Assembly (NCBI GenBank): GCA_028280945.1 | Contig: JANQKV010000060.1 | Coordinates: 1 to 64,000, forward strand | Length of the DNA: 64,000 bases | DNA from: Opitutaceae bacterium | GTDB lineage: Bacteria > Verrucomicrobiota > Verrucomicrobiia > Opitutales > Opitutaceae | Direction: 5' to 3' | Shown here: in pieces, positions 26,632 through 34,071 of the stretch | Position numbering within the stretch: the first letter of the stretch is position 1 | How the letters are laid out: each line of letters opens with the position of its first letter | Translations under genes and position numbers: made by a program | The notes under the pieces: generated by a model | Databases searched by the model: none | What the model saw: only the letters and a program-made list of their open reading frames with translations | Told to the model about the DNA's origin: nothing

Positions 26632-26985
26632 ATGTTCTTAATCAAAAGTGCGTGGAACCAGGTAGCGAAAAGCCCCGACGGGAAAAACCAACCGATTGGT
26701 CTGTATGGAGATTTGGCGCGATCAGACCTCATCAAAATGATTGGCTCGCTTGAGGCAAAAGTCGCCAGACTTAGTAATCAAATGCTGAACAAGAAAGAAG
26801 TCGCCATGCGGGCAGGCATGACCGTTTCGTGGCTTGATAACAGTCGAAGTCCTAAAGCGTGCAAACTTCGCGCTATCGGGATACGATATGGTTCGACGCA
26901 GACTTCGCCGGTGCGATATCCACTTTCTGAGGTAGTGGATATCTGCCTTGAGGACGAATCTAGATCGGTAAGCCAAATCCAGTAA
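26632..26985 (+). CDS. AlpA-like DNA-binding protein of second integration module
   Basis: A 117-residue protein preceded by a strong ribosome site (AAAGGAG, 7 bases before the ATG). The C-terminal half has an AlpA/Xis-type helix-turn-helix: 'LNKKEVAMRAGMTVSWLDNS', then 'IRYGSTQTSPVRYPLSEV'. The N-terminal half is hydrophilic. It converges on the P4-type integrase gene, overlapping its 3' end by 26 bp. AlpA proteins activate or direct their cognate P4-type integrase, so this is the likely excisionase/activator for module 2. Confidence 0.7.
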   Translation: MFLIKSAWNQVAKSPDGKNQPIGLYGDLARSDLIKMIGSLEAKVARLSNQMLNKKEVAMRAGMTVSWLDNSRSPKACKLRAIGIRYGSTQTSPVRYPLSEVVDICLEDESRSVSQIQ

Positions 26986-28141
26986 GCCGATCCGCCCACC
27001 ATTGCATCATGTCGCGCCGCTCATCCAGATACTCGGCCCGGTTGTAGCTCGCCCGGACGCTGTTCTTATCAACGTGCGATAGTTGCCTCTCAATTACGAG
27101 CGAGCGGAATAATCCGCTTTCATGCAAAGCAGTTGAACCGGTGGTCCTAAAACCATGCACCGTCGCTTTGCCCTTATAACCCATGTCCCACATGGCTTTG
27201 GTCATGGTATTTTCGCTCATGTAGGGATGTTTGCCCGATTCACTGGGAAATAAATACTCTCCATCGCTGTAGTCCTTCCGCATCTCCTCGAGCAGATCGA
27301 TGCATTGGCTGGATAAAGGGACCAAATGATCGCGTCTCATTTTCATGCGTTCGGCCGGAATGCTCCAAACCCGGTTTGCGAAGTCGATTTCATGCCACAT
27401 TGCTTTTCGTAACTCAGATGTTCGGGTCAGCGTCAGTAGAATCAAAAGGAGCCCATATTTCCCACGCCATTTACGAGAGGTATTGTCCAGTTTTTCAAAA
27501 AACTCCGGCAACTGATCTTTTGGTAAAAAGGCAAGATGCTTGGGCCGGTGTTTCTTAAAAGCGTCCCGGATATCCGCAGCCACATCACGTTCGGCTTTGC
27601 CAATAGCAATGGCATAGCGAAATATGTTTCCGAGATATCCTCTGGCATCCGCCAAAGCGTCCAGTGCATCACGTTCCTCGAACTTTCGCAACGCTCTGAT
27701 TAGCTGAGGAGCGGTGATTTCACCAATCACTTCGTTTCCGATGTCCGGAAATATGTCTCTTTCCAGAAGTCGTAGAATACGAACTGACCGTCTGGTCGAC
27801 CAATCACCCGACCGCTTTGAATGCCATTCGCGGGCTACCTTTTCAAAAGAGCTCTCGTAAGCGGCTTTCTCCTGCCTTTTTCGACTAGCCTTCTCAGCGC
27901 CTGGGTCGACTCCGTCCTCTATCATTTGACGGGCTGCAAAAGCTTTCTCTCTCGCTCGTTTGAGACTTATCTCCGGGTAACGACCGACACCATAGGTCTT
28001 CCTCTTCCCATTAAAACGGTAATCCATTCGCCAGAACTTTCCACCCGATGGAGTGACATACAGGTATAGTGAATTGGCGTCAGCCAACTTGTATGATTTT
28101 TCTCTTCCTTCAGCCTGCTGGCAGACTATCGCCGTTAGCAT
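26960..28141 (-). CDS. P4-family tyrosine integrase (DUF4102 type)
   Basis: A 393-residue integrase of usual P4 length. The N-terminal arm-binding domain is 'SYKLADANSLYLYVTPSGGK' plus 'GVGRYPEISLKRAREKAFAA'. The catalytic Arg lies in 'LTRTSELRKAMW', the HxxR box in 'TVHGFRTTGSTALHE', His in 'QLSHVDKNSVRASYNRAEYL' and the nucleophile Tyr in the same stretch. A ribosome site AAAGGAGG precedes the ATG at 28141. This family typically inserts into tRNA-Leu and other tRNA genes; about 180 bp upstream lies a tRNA-Leu 3'-end-like core flanked by arm repeats. It is intact, so module 2 should be functional. Confidence 0.92.
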   Translation of the reverse strand: MLTAIVCQQAEGREKSYKLADANSLYLYVTPSGGKFWRMDYRFNGKRKTYGVGRYPEISLKRAREKAFAARQMIEDGVDPGAEKASRKRQEKAAYESSFEKVAREWHSKRSGDWSTRRSVRILRLLERDIFPDIGNEVIGEITAPQLIRALRKFEERDALDALADARGYLGNIFRYAIAIGKAERDVAADIRDAFKKHRPKHLAFLPKDQLPEFFEKLDNTSRKWRGKYGLLLILLTLTRTSELRKAMWHEIDFANRVWSIPAERMKMRRDHLVPLSSQCIDLLEEMRKDYSDGEYLFPSESGKHPYMSENTMTKAMWDMGYKGKATVHGFRTTGSTALHESGLFRSLVIERQLSHVDKNSVRASYNRAEYLDERRDMMQWWADRLTGFGLPI

Positions 28142-28167
28142 TAGCCGCCTCCTTTCTCTGGTAAGAT

Positions 28168-28198
28168 ATACCGTCGATTATACCGTCATATACCGTCA
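28168..28198 (+). promoter_or_regulatory. Arm-type repeats (TATACCGTC x3), int side of attP2
   Basis: TATACCGTC occurs at 28168, 28180 and 28190 in the same orientation. The first two, with a 12-bp period, form a 21-bp string (28169-28189) that recurs exactly at 28397-28417 on the other side of the tRNA-Leu-like core. They lie in the 5' leader of the P4-type integrase, where they could also autoregulate it. Confidence 0.65.
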
Positions 28199-28319
28199 GT
28201 GTAAATATGAAATTATAGATATGTATATAGGATCTATTTCCTATTTCCTTCTGTAATTCATGATGAAAGCCAAAAATTAGAATAAAATATAATAGGAAAA
28301 TATGTCTATTTTGAGATAA

Positions 28320-28343
28320 TGGTGCCCAGGAAAGGACTTGAAG
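28320..28343 (-). other. Putative attP2 core: tRNA-Leu 3'-end-like sequence
   Basis: On the minus strand this reads as the T-loop and 3' acceptor part of a tRNA-Leu: 'CTTCAAGTCC' then 'TTTCCTGGGCACCA', including CCA. The sequence before it cannot form the matching T-stem or any cloverleaf, so it is not a gene but a 3'-end copy, as carried in attP of P4-type elements. TATACCGTC repeats flank it on both sides. Confidence 0.65.
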
Positions 28344-28395
28344 GAGGGCTCTAACCTATTGATTCGACTTCAAAACCTATTTCTCGGTTTTCACA

Positions 28396-28416
28396 CATAC
28401 CGTCGATTATACCGTC
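28396..28416 (+). promoter_or_regulatory. Arm-type repeats (ATACCGTC x2), distal side of attP2
   Basis: CATACCGTC at 28396 and TATACCGTC at 28408 with a 12-bp period reproduce the integrase-side pair. The gap to the core is 53 bp. The presence of arms on both sides indicates an unrecombined attP rather than an attL or attR. Confidence 0.62.
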
Positions 28417-28443
28417 AGTTGATTCCTTCACACCAAGCAGCCT

Positions 28444-28481
28444 CTCACCCTTGGTGAGGGTAGACTAATATATAATTAGTC
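28444..28481. promoter_or_regulatory. Two small inverted repeats between attP2 and oriT
   Basis: CTCACC-CTT-GGTGAG (28444-28458) and GACTAAT-ATATA-ATTAGTC (28463-28481) are perfect inverted repeats in an AT-rich spacer. They could be operators or small stem-loops; no partner protein can be assigned. Confidence 0.35.
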
Positions 28482-28639
28482 GAAAGTAACGGAATTATTT
28501 CATCTTAGATGAAATCGACCGATTTACAGTTTAATTCTATGTGGCATAGTAACGCATAGTTTACACCAGAATTCCGATTCCACCGCCCCGCGCCAATGCT
28601 GGCCGAGGCTTTTTTGTTCATAGCCGATACGGATTAACC

Positions 28640-28760
28640 GCGCTGCCGCGCTGACTGGCCTGCGGCGTTTGCAGGATAGCAAGCTGTGTTTTTGTAAACA
28701 AAAACGCTTGCAAGGGGGTTAGGCACCCCCGTTGACCCCGCCACCCGTGCGCAGGTGTGC
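28640..28760. other. Putative origin of transfer (oriT) with IncP-like nic motif
   Basis: Upstream of mobC lie a minus-strand TATCCTGC (28678 to 28671), matching the YATCCTG|Y nic consensus of MOBP systems, then GTTTTTGT-AA-ACAAAAAC and GGGGGT-TAGGC-ACCCCC inverted repeats. No gene occupies it. Its place directly before mobC and the relaxase gene is where oriT is normally found. The exact nic position is inferred. Confidence 0.6.
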
Positions 28761-28818
28761 GCACTTGTTCCTGCGACCGGTTATCCCTGTCGGCCCCATC
28801 GTAAAAGGAGTTATACGA

Positions 28819-29163
28819 ATGGCCCGTCCCCGGAAACCTCACTGCCAGCGCAAAACCCGTGTCGTCAGCTTTAGGCTGACCGATACGGAATTTGCGGGCT
28901 TTGCCGCTTTGGCGGCGAAAGCCAATCTGCGCGTCAATGACCTGGTGCGCGTGGTGGCGCTTTCGCGCCGTGAGCACGTTACCATCAAGACCTATGCCGC
29001 TTACGATCCTGCTTTGCTGGCCCAGCTTCACAAAATCGGTGTGAACCTCAACCAGCTTACCAAGCACGCCCATGCCGGGCGTATGTCCTCACAGATTGAG
29101 CATCTGTGCGACCAGATTGAAGCCCTTATCTGCGATGCCGCAGAAAAGGAGCTTAATCCATGA
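28819..29163 (+). CDS. MobC-like mobilisation accessory protein (ribbon-helix-helix)
   Basis: A 114-residue protein; the ATG at 28819 follows AAAGGAG with good spacing. It begins 'MARPRKPHCQRKTRVVSFRL' with an RHH-type strand-helix pattern and ends in the MobC-like segment 'DPALLAQLHKIGVNLNQLTK'. MobC proteins bind oriT and help the relaxase to melt and nick DNA. Its last bases overlap the relaxase ATG (ATGA at 29160), so the two are made together. Confidence 0.85.
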   Translation: MARPRKPHCQRKTRVVSFRLTDTEFAGFAALAAKANLRVNDLVRVVALSRREHVTIKTYAAYDPALLAQLHKIGVNLNQLTKHAHAGRMSSQIEHLCDQIEALICDAAEKELNP

Positions 29164-30596
29164 ACCCGGACATCACGCGCGGCGGGTGCAGCTTCAAGGG
29201 CGCGTTTCAGTATTATCTGCATGACCACGGCACAGATACGCGCGAGCGCATCGCATGGACTGAAACTGAGAACATGCTCACTGGTGACCCGGACAAGGCT
29301 TGGAAGGTCATGGCCTATACGGCCACGCACCAGGACCGGCTTAAAATGGCCTCCGGCCAAAACCCATCCGGCCGTAAACTCGAAAAGCCGGTCATGGCCT
29401 ATTCGCTTAACTGGCATCCTGAACAAGACCCATCCCGCGACCATATGCTGGATGTGGCGCGGCAATCTATGGTCGTGCTGGGCTTGCAGGAGCATGAAGC
29501 GATCATCGTGGCCCATCGCGATACGCCGCACCGACACGTTCATGTCATGGTTAACCGGGTGCATCCGGTGACCGGTATGGTTGCCAGTAACTCAAACTCC
29601 AAACGGAAGCTGCAAAACTACGCCCGCGTCTACGCCAAGGAACACGGTCTCACCTACAGCCCCATGCGTGAAGAAAATGCTCAGAAGCGGGAAGCCGGAG
29701 AGCCCACGCCCAAAGTCGATCAAAATATGCAAGACGCATGGCGGCAGTCTGACAGTGGCAAGGGGTTGATCGCCGCTCTTGATGAACGTGGCTTTAAGGG
29801 GGCGCAGGGCCGTAAGGCCCGGTTCGTTGTCGTGGACCGGTATGGTGACATCAAAAACCCTGTGCGCCTGATTCCCGGCATCCGCACGAAGGACATGCAT
29901 GAGCGTTTGAGGGACGTGGATGTTTCCACGCTCCCGGATGCTGATGCGCTAGCCAAGCAGCGACGCACGGAGCACGCCCAACAAAAGCCAGAAAAGAGCA
30001 GACAGGCCGCGTTGGACCGCGCGCCGGATCTCAAACAAAAGGTTGAAAAGGCTGTGGGACAGGAAACGCCCAAACCAAAGCTGAAGCTCGCCTTCGATCA
30101 GGCCCGCGAGAGGGATCGACAGCTTGGCGAGAAGATCGGTGAAAAATTGGCCAATCTGCAAAGCCGACAACTGGATGAACGCGGCAAGCTGGCCCAGAAA
30201 CACGCATTGAGGCTCACGCGGCTAAAGGAGGAGCTATCTGCTTTCTACCAGTTACCAGAACAGCGCGATAAGATCACCGCTCTACAGGAAAAGTGCCGCA
30301 ATCCGTCCATCTGGCGCAGACTGTTCGGACAGGCTCGCAGGGACCGGCAGGAACTGATTGATACCACTAAATCTTTCCGCAATGCACAGATGCGCTGTAA
30401 GGAACGCATGGATAGCTTAAAGGTGCAGAACACTGCCGAAATGAATATGCTCAAGTCTCGCCAGCAATTGGTTCGGACTAATGCAAACCAAAGGCTATTC
30501 AGAGACAGAGGTAGGATCATAGGTCATTACGCCGATGCGCGGATGTCAGAACGGAATGACAATTCAGAAAAACTGTATACCCAGCGCGGGCGATGA
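29160..30596 (+). CDS. MOBP-type relaxase (mobilisation nuclease)
   Basis: A 478-residue protein. The N-terminal relaxase domain has candidate catalytic tyrosines Tyr18/Tyr19 in 'SFKGAFQYYLHD', and the metal-binding three-His motif in 'HRDTPHRHVHVMVNR' (His119 then His124, His126, His128). The C-terminal half is basic and helical ('EKIGEKLANLQSRQLDERGK'), with probable DNA-binding or coiled regions. It nicks oriT and leads single-stranded DNA into a recipient. Text such as 'IAWTETENM' and 'MAYTATHQDR' recalls relaxases of alphaproteobacterial mobile elements. The stop lies 1 bp from the convergent TIR-like gene. Confidence 0.92.
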   Translation: MNPDITRGGCSFKGAFQYYLHDHGTDTRERIAWTETENMLTGDPDKAWKVMAYTATHQDRLKMASGQNPSGRKLEKPVMAYSLNWHPEQDPSRDHMLDVARQSMVVLGLQEHEAIIVAHRDTPHRHVHVMVNRVHPVTGMVASNSNSKRKLQNYARVYAKEHGLTYSPMREENAQKREAGEPTPKVDQNMQDAWRQSDSGKGLIAALDERGFKGAQGRKARFVVVDRYGDIKNPVRLIPGIRTKDMHERLRDVDVSTLPDADALAKQRRTEHAQQKPEKSRQAALDRAPDLKQKVEKAVGQETPKPKLKLAFDQARERDRQLGEKIGEKLANLQSRQLDERGKLAQKHALRLTRLKEELSAFYQLPEQRDKITALQEKCRNPSIWRRLFGQARRDRQELIDTTKSFRNAQMRCKERMDSLKVQNTAEMNMLKSRQQLVRTNANQRLFRDRGRIIGHYADARMSERNDNSEKLYTQRGR

Positions 30597-30597
30597 C

Positions 30598-31725
30598 TTA
30601 ACTTTCCTGCTCAGGTCCGTCGATAAGTCCCTCTCGTTCCAGAACCCGCCGAATTTCTTCAAAAGTGTCGGATATCTTCCCTTTTGGAAATCTGATCTGA
30701 CCAAGACCATGAACGTTGCTGAATTCTTCACAGTCCTCCTCCAAAAGTATGATTGCGCGCTCAAATCCAAGTCTACCTTGGAAAAGACCAGCTTCGTGAA
30801 TCACGTTCATCCGGGCGTGCTGCTTCCCATCAGCTTGTTCATCTTCCGCTGTTAGAATTAGGAACGCAATTTCCGCATCATCTAGCATCTGAAGTAGTCG
30901 GCTAATGGTTGTCATTCCTGCTACAGGAACGCGGTTGAACTCATCGCAAGGTAGCCTCAGGCGTTCACGAACAAAATCGCGTAATTCCTTCCAGGCACTT
31001 GAACGACCATGTCCCAAAAAAACATGGGTTCCTTGTCGTGAAATCGTTTTTTCTTTCTTTTCTAGGCTTTGAAAATGTGACGCTCCTCGTCGAGCATGCT
31101 TAGCCAGGCTTTTACATAAGATAAATGGTTGGCGCCAAGTTCCAATCAACGCCAGCATGTGAATGTGTGGCGGCGTCTGGATTCCCTGCCCAGCGGCAAC
31201 AGAATCTCGGGTAAAAAACTTCCCCTTGCCTTGGAAAAACCGTGCAAAGTCTGAATGACCCAACACCTTCTCTTTGCTTATTTTTTCCTCAAGAGTCTGA
31301 AGAAAGTTGTCATTCGCAAACTCAGATCTCCAACGAGTAAGCGCTGACAAAATTTCCTCTTTAGCATCCTCAAAATATTCTACGGTTTCCCTAGCTTCAG
31401 CAGTGAGTTGTTCGGTATCGGGCTTTCCAGCGCGTTCTTCGATCTGCGAGATAACCCAGTCAAAATCATATTCTCCCCAACTGCCAACAGTCTCATTACT
31501 GAATTGATCTCCAAACCCCCATTCAGAGCTGAATCGAGCTCCAGGTGGAGTCGGATCCAGATTTTCATAATATACACGCGAATGATAGCCAAGCCATGAT
31601 CCACTCCAAGCTTTCGCAATCTGAGTCGAAGCTTCTTCAATTCTATCAATCATCGATTTATTTATAGCCTTGGATCTATCGCTTAAATCGTCAGCAATTT
31701 TAAATATATCTTCCGCTTTAGACAT
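30598..31725 (-). CDS. TIR-like domain protein (CAP12/PF10137 type), putative defence effector
   Basis: A 375-residue protein. The C-terminal domain (about 235-370) matches the predicted nucleotide-binding TIR-like family: 'THVFLGHGRSSAWKELRDFV', 'MTTISRLLQMLDDAEIAFLI', 'ARMNVIHEAGLFQGRLGFER' (likely catalytic Glu in 'HEAGLFQG', near 312) and 'QIRFPKGKISDTFEEI'. Such domains degrade NAD+ in CBASS-, Pycsar- or TIR-type immunity. The N-terminal ~220 residues are helical, charged and unrecognised, possibly a sensor. No cyclase or SMODS gene is adjacent, so it would be a stand-alone system. It is AT-rich cargo, convergent with the relaxase. Confidence 0.78.
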   Translation of the reverse strand: MSKAEDIFKIADDLSDRSKAINKSMIDRIEEASTQIAKAWSGSWLGYHSRVYYENLDPTPPGARFSSEWGFGDQFSNETVGSWGEYDFDWVISQIEERAGKPDTEQLTAEARETVEYFEDAKEEILSALTRWRSEFANDNFLQTLEEKISKEKVLGHSDFARFFQGKGKFFTRDSVAAGQGIQTPPHIHMLALIGTWRQPFILCKSLAKHARRGASHFQSLEKKEKTISRQGTHVFLGHGRSSAWKELRDFVRERLRLPCDEFNRVPVAGMTTISRLLQMLDDAEIAFLILTAEDEQADGKQHARMNVIHEAGLFQGRLGFERAIILLEEDCEEFSNVHGLGQIRFPKGKISDTFEEIRRVLEREGLIDGPEQES

Positions 31726-32054
31726 TGTGCTTTTGTTTCATGATTTTAAATAAACACAAGTATGACGTGGGCCAGCTTATAACCTCAAAACACACACAAT
31801 GCGAGATTTAAATCTCATTACAAAGCTCATTGAATGGTCTAAGTAACGGAGCCCACTAACTAAACTTTCGAACCAGGAACTGGTTTTACGTCTATTATTT
31901 GAGTCTCTTAAGAAGCTCTACAACTCCCACTATCGAACAGTCAATGAAGGATACTGAGGGAAAACCATTGTAGGATGAAAAGAGCCAACTTTCTCGCCTT
32001 ACATAGGTTATAGTTATACTTCCATATCGGCCCTGTGGAATATTCCCTTACTGC
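31726..32054. other. AT-rich intergenic region, no gene seen
   Basis: About 330 bp between the TIR-like gene and the exported nuclease gene, with stop codons in all frames. It must hold the promoter of the TIR-like gene; no clear motif stands out. Confidence 0.45.
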
Positions 32055-32840
32055 CTAAGGACTGGCGGTAAGCGCCCATGTAGCGTTACCTGCCTCCAAC
32101 TCCTCCTCCGTCTTGTCATCGAGCATCGGAAGAAAATCAAGGCCAGCCAGTTCTTCGATCTCATCTATGGTCTTATTTGTAATAAGATCTGTTTTTTTAT
32201 ATTTATGTTCAGAATCATCTTCCTGCCAAACTATAACAGTTTTGATCTTGGTCTCGTTCGTCTCCTCATCGAAATCCGTTATGATTTTGAAAAAACCATC
32301 GGGTAGCTCGATTTTGGTCCTACGAACTCGTTCACGATGATCGTCATAAAGTGGACCGGTGATAACCCATACACCTCTTCTGTTTGTAGCTTCGTTGTTT
32401 GCCACATCGTCCTCGAGTCCTTCCCATATCTGTTGATTCAGGCTTGGAGCTTGAGGAACCACGTTGGACATAAAAAAAGTCTCTCTTTGTGCATTTACTC
32501 CAAACCTTGATGCAATCGCATAGTTCGGACACATGTGCCCACGATCCCAACCACTATTGGTGTAGTCATCGTGAGAAACCCTAGCTTTGGTTTTCTTGTC
32601 TATAAGGAAGGTCGAACGCCGCTTTAGTGTCGGATGTTTTCTATCAGGTGGAATATAGTAACAAACCCAAGCAGGATTCCTGTAGGTTTCATCGTAACCA
32701 ACGGTGTAGGCTGTGTTCACTAAAATGGTTATTTTATTCGGGTAACCATCTCGAACAGGCAGACCAGCATAGTCATGCTGGCCAACAAGGGCATTGGCCC
32801 ACAAGCCTCCCAGTAGGAGCATAAATGGCGGAAGCTTCAT
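32055..32840 (-). CDS. Exported DNA/RNA non-specific endonuclease (NUC1 family)
   Basis: A 261-residue protein with a signal-like N terminus ('MKLPPFMLLLGGLWANALVG') if started at ATG 32840; a TTG 13 codons upstream is less likely. It carries the beta-beta-alpha-metal signature 'SGWDRGHMCPNYAIASRF' (catalytic His near residue 100) and the metal-ligand segment 'FFMSNVVPQAPSLNQQIWEG'. This family cuts DNA and RNA outside the cytoplasm. It sits next to an exported EEP-family gene in the same direction, 184 bp downstream of it. Nutrient scavenging, or degradation of incoming or competitor DNA, are both possible. Confidence 0.88.
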   Translation of the reverse strand: MKLPPFMLLLGGLWANALVGQHDYAGLPVRDGYPNKITILVNTAYTVGYDETYRNPAWVCYYIPPDRKHPTLKRRSTFLIDKKTKARVSHDDYTNSGWDRGHMCPNYAIASRFGVNAQRETFFMSNVVPQAPSLNQQIWEGLEDDVANNEATNRRGVWVITGPLYDDHRERVRRTKIELPDGFFKIITDFDEETNETKIKTVIVWQEDDSEHKYKKTDLITNKTIDEIEELAGLDFLPMLDDKTEEELEAGNATWALTASP

Positions 32841-33024
32841 AGCTTTTAATTTTGGAATGATATATTTTGCTAATAGCAATCTAAATCAACATAGATTATG
32901 ATTTATACTACTCCGATTCACAAGATAATATATATGCGCGGACGGAGTTACATCCTGCTTCAGACATCATAAATGGAGAACTTTAGGCCGTAATCCATGT
33001 AAGGCAAAAAGCTAACTTATAAAA

Positions 33025-33924
33025 CTAATTTATGTCAAACTTCACGGTAACCGGATAGTGGTCTGAAACGCTTTTATCTACTTTGTCTATCTTGGCCTCG
33101 CCGATTTGTCGCACTCCACGAAACAGGACATGGTCAAACGTAGTTGCGGAATACCTACCACTTGCTGGATGAGTAATTCGGTCTGCCAACGGTCTTGAAC
33201 CAAATGCATTCTCAAAGCCATAGAGCTGAATTTGCTGCATGGTTCTTTCTGCGGCTCTCTCAGGCTTATCCCCTGGAATTTCAGTATTGAAATCACCTGC
33301 TATGATGAGCTTGTCAAAACTAAGCTTCTTTCTTCGGTCGGCTGGATTTTGCAGGTAGGCACCTTCCGCATGATCGATAATTGTTCTAGCCGAACTTTCC
33401 CGTTTTCTAAAATTGTCTTTCGGGGTCTGATTTTCAGAGGTTTTGTTGCTCTTCAGATGAACTGAATATACGCCAAGGTATTTATCATCAATCTCGAAAG
33501 CGGCGAATACTAACCCGCGTGGAGGATCCACCCTGCCATCCCTTTCAAATTCCCTGCGATAAGTGAATAACGCATTCTCTTTGGCAAGAATTGCTACTTG
33601 CTGGTCATCAATGCCGTCTGGGTCGCGAGGGTGAGAGGCATCAAATCGGCTAACGGTAATGACCTTCAAGCCTGTGCCTGCCTTGGCTGCAAGTTTCTCA
33701 ACGCTGTCTTTGTTTAAGACTTCCTGTAAAAGTAAAATATCAGGATCGATTTTTTTAAGCACTTTCGCAACTGCATCAATATGTGATGCTTTCGCGTCTT
33801 CTGAAGTTTGACCCATCCCACCCGGAAACCACTTAAGGTTCCATGTCGTAACCTTAATGGTTTCAGCAAAGGCAGAGGACGAAACGAATAGAAAAACCAG
33901 CAGGACAATTGATCGAAAAGCCAT
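33025..33924 (-). CDS. Exported endonuclease/exonuclease/phosphatase family protein
   Basis: A 299-residue protein with a clear signal peptide ('IVLLVFLFVSSSAFAETI') and the EEP motifs in order: Asn in 'VTTWNLKWFPGG', Glu in 'DILLLQEVLN', 'LIIAGDFNTEIPG' and 'SVSDHYPVTVKF'. It is DNase I/exonuclease III-fold, and probably acts as a nuclease or phosphodiesterase in the periplasm or outside the cell. A strong ribosome site AAGGAGGAG precedes the ATG. It is located upstream of the NUC1-type nuclease and shares its AT-rich composition, suggesting joint acquisition. Confidence 0.88.
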   Translation of the reverse strand: MAFRSIVLLVFLFVSSSAFAETIKVTTWNLKWFPGGMGQTSEDAKASHIDAVAKVLKKIDPDILLLQEVLNKDSVEKLAAKAGTGLKVITVSRFDASHPRDPDGIDDQQVAILAKENALFTYRREFERDGRVDPPRGLVFAAFEIDDKYLGVYSVHLKSNKTSENQTPKDNFRKRESSARTIIDHAEGAYLQNPADRRKKLSFDKLIIAGDFNTEIPGDKPERAAERTMQQIQLYGFENAFGSRPLADRITHPASGRYSATTFDHVLFRGVRQIGEAKIDKVDKSVSDHYPVTVKFDIN

Positions 33925-33996
33925 AACTCCTCCTTAAACGCAGGCAAAACACATGATCTTTCAACGATTTTGTCTGCTCCCGCAGTGAGTTGCCGT

Positions 33997-34020
33997 GCAA
34001 CAGAATATCCATTCGGTTGC
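33997..34020 (+). repeat. Core-like recombination site A (inverted repeat left of small recombinase)
   Basis: Imperfect palindrome GCAACAGAAT-ATCC-ATTCGGTTGC. The 18 bases 34003-34020 are the exact reverse complement of 34655-34672. The shape, two 10-bp arms around a 4-bp centre, resembles a tyrosine-recombinase crossover site. Confidence 0.6.
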
Positions 34021-34071
34021 AGCACGTCAATAGGTGCAGAATTCACGGTGAAGACTCAAGGTGGAATCATC

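Noticed and set aside
28320-28343. A real tRNA-Leu gene
   Set aside because: Only the T-loop and 3' acceptor part is present; the upstream bases cannot form the T-stem, anticodon arm or 5' acceptor strand.
28168-28416. CRISPR array or plasmid iterons
   Set aside because: There are only five short copies in two clusters with a core between them, with no regular spacers and no replication protein gene nearby.
30598-31725. CBASS or Thoeris operon
   Set aside because: Only a TIR-like effector is present; no CD-NTase, Cap2/Cap3, SIR2-type ThsA or second TIR gene lies beside it.
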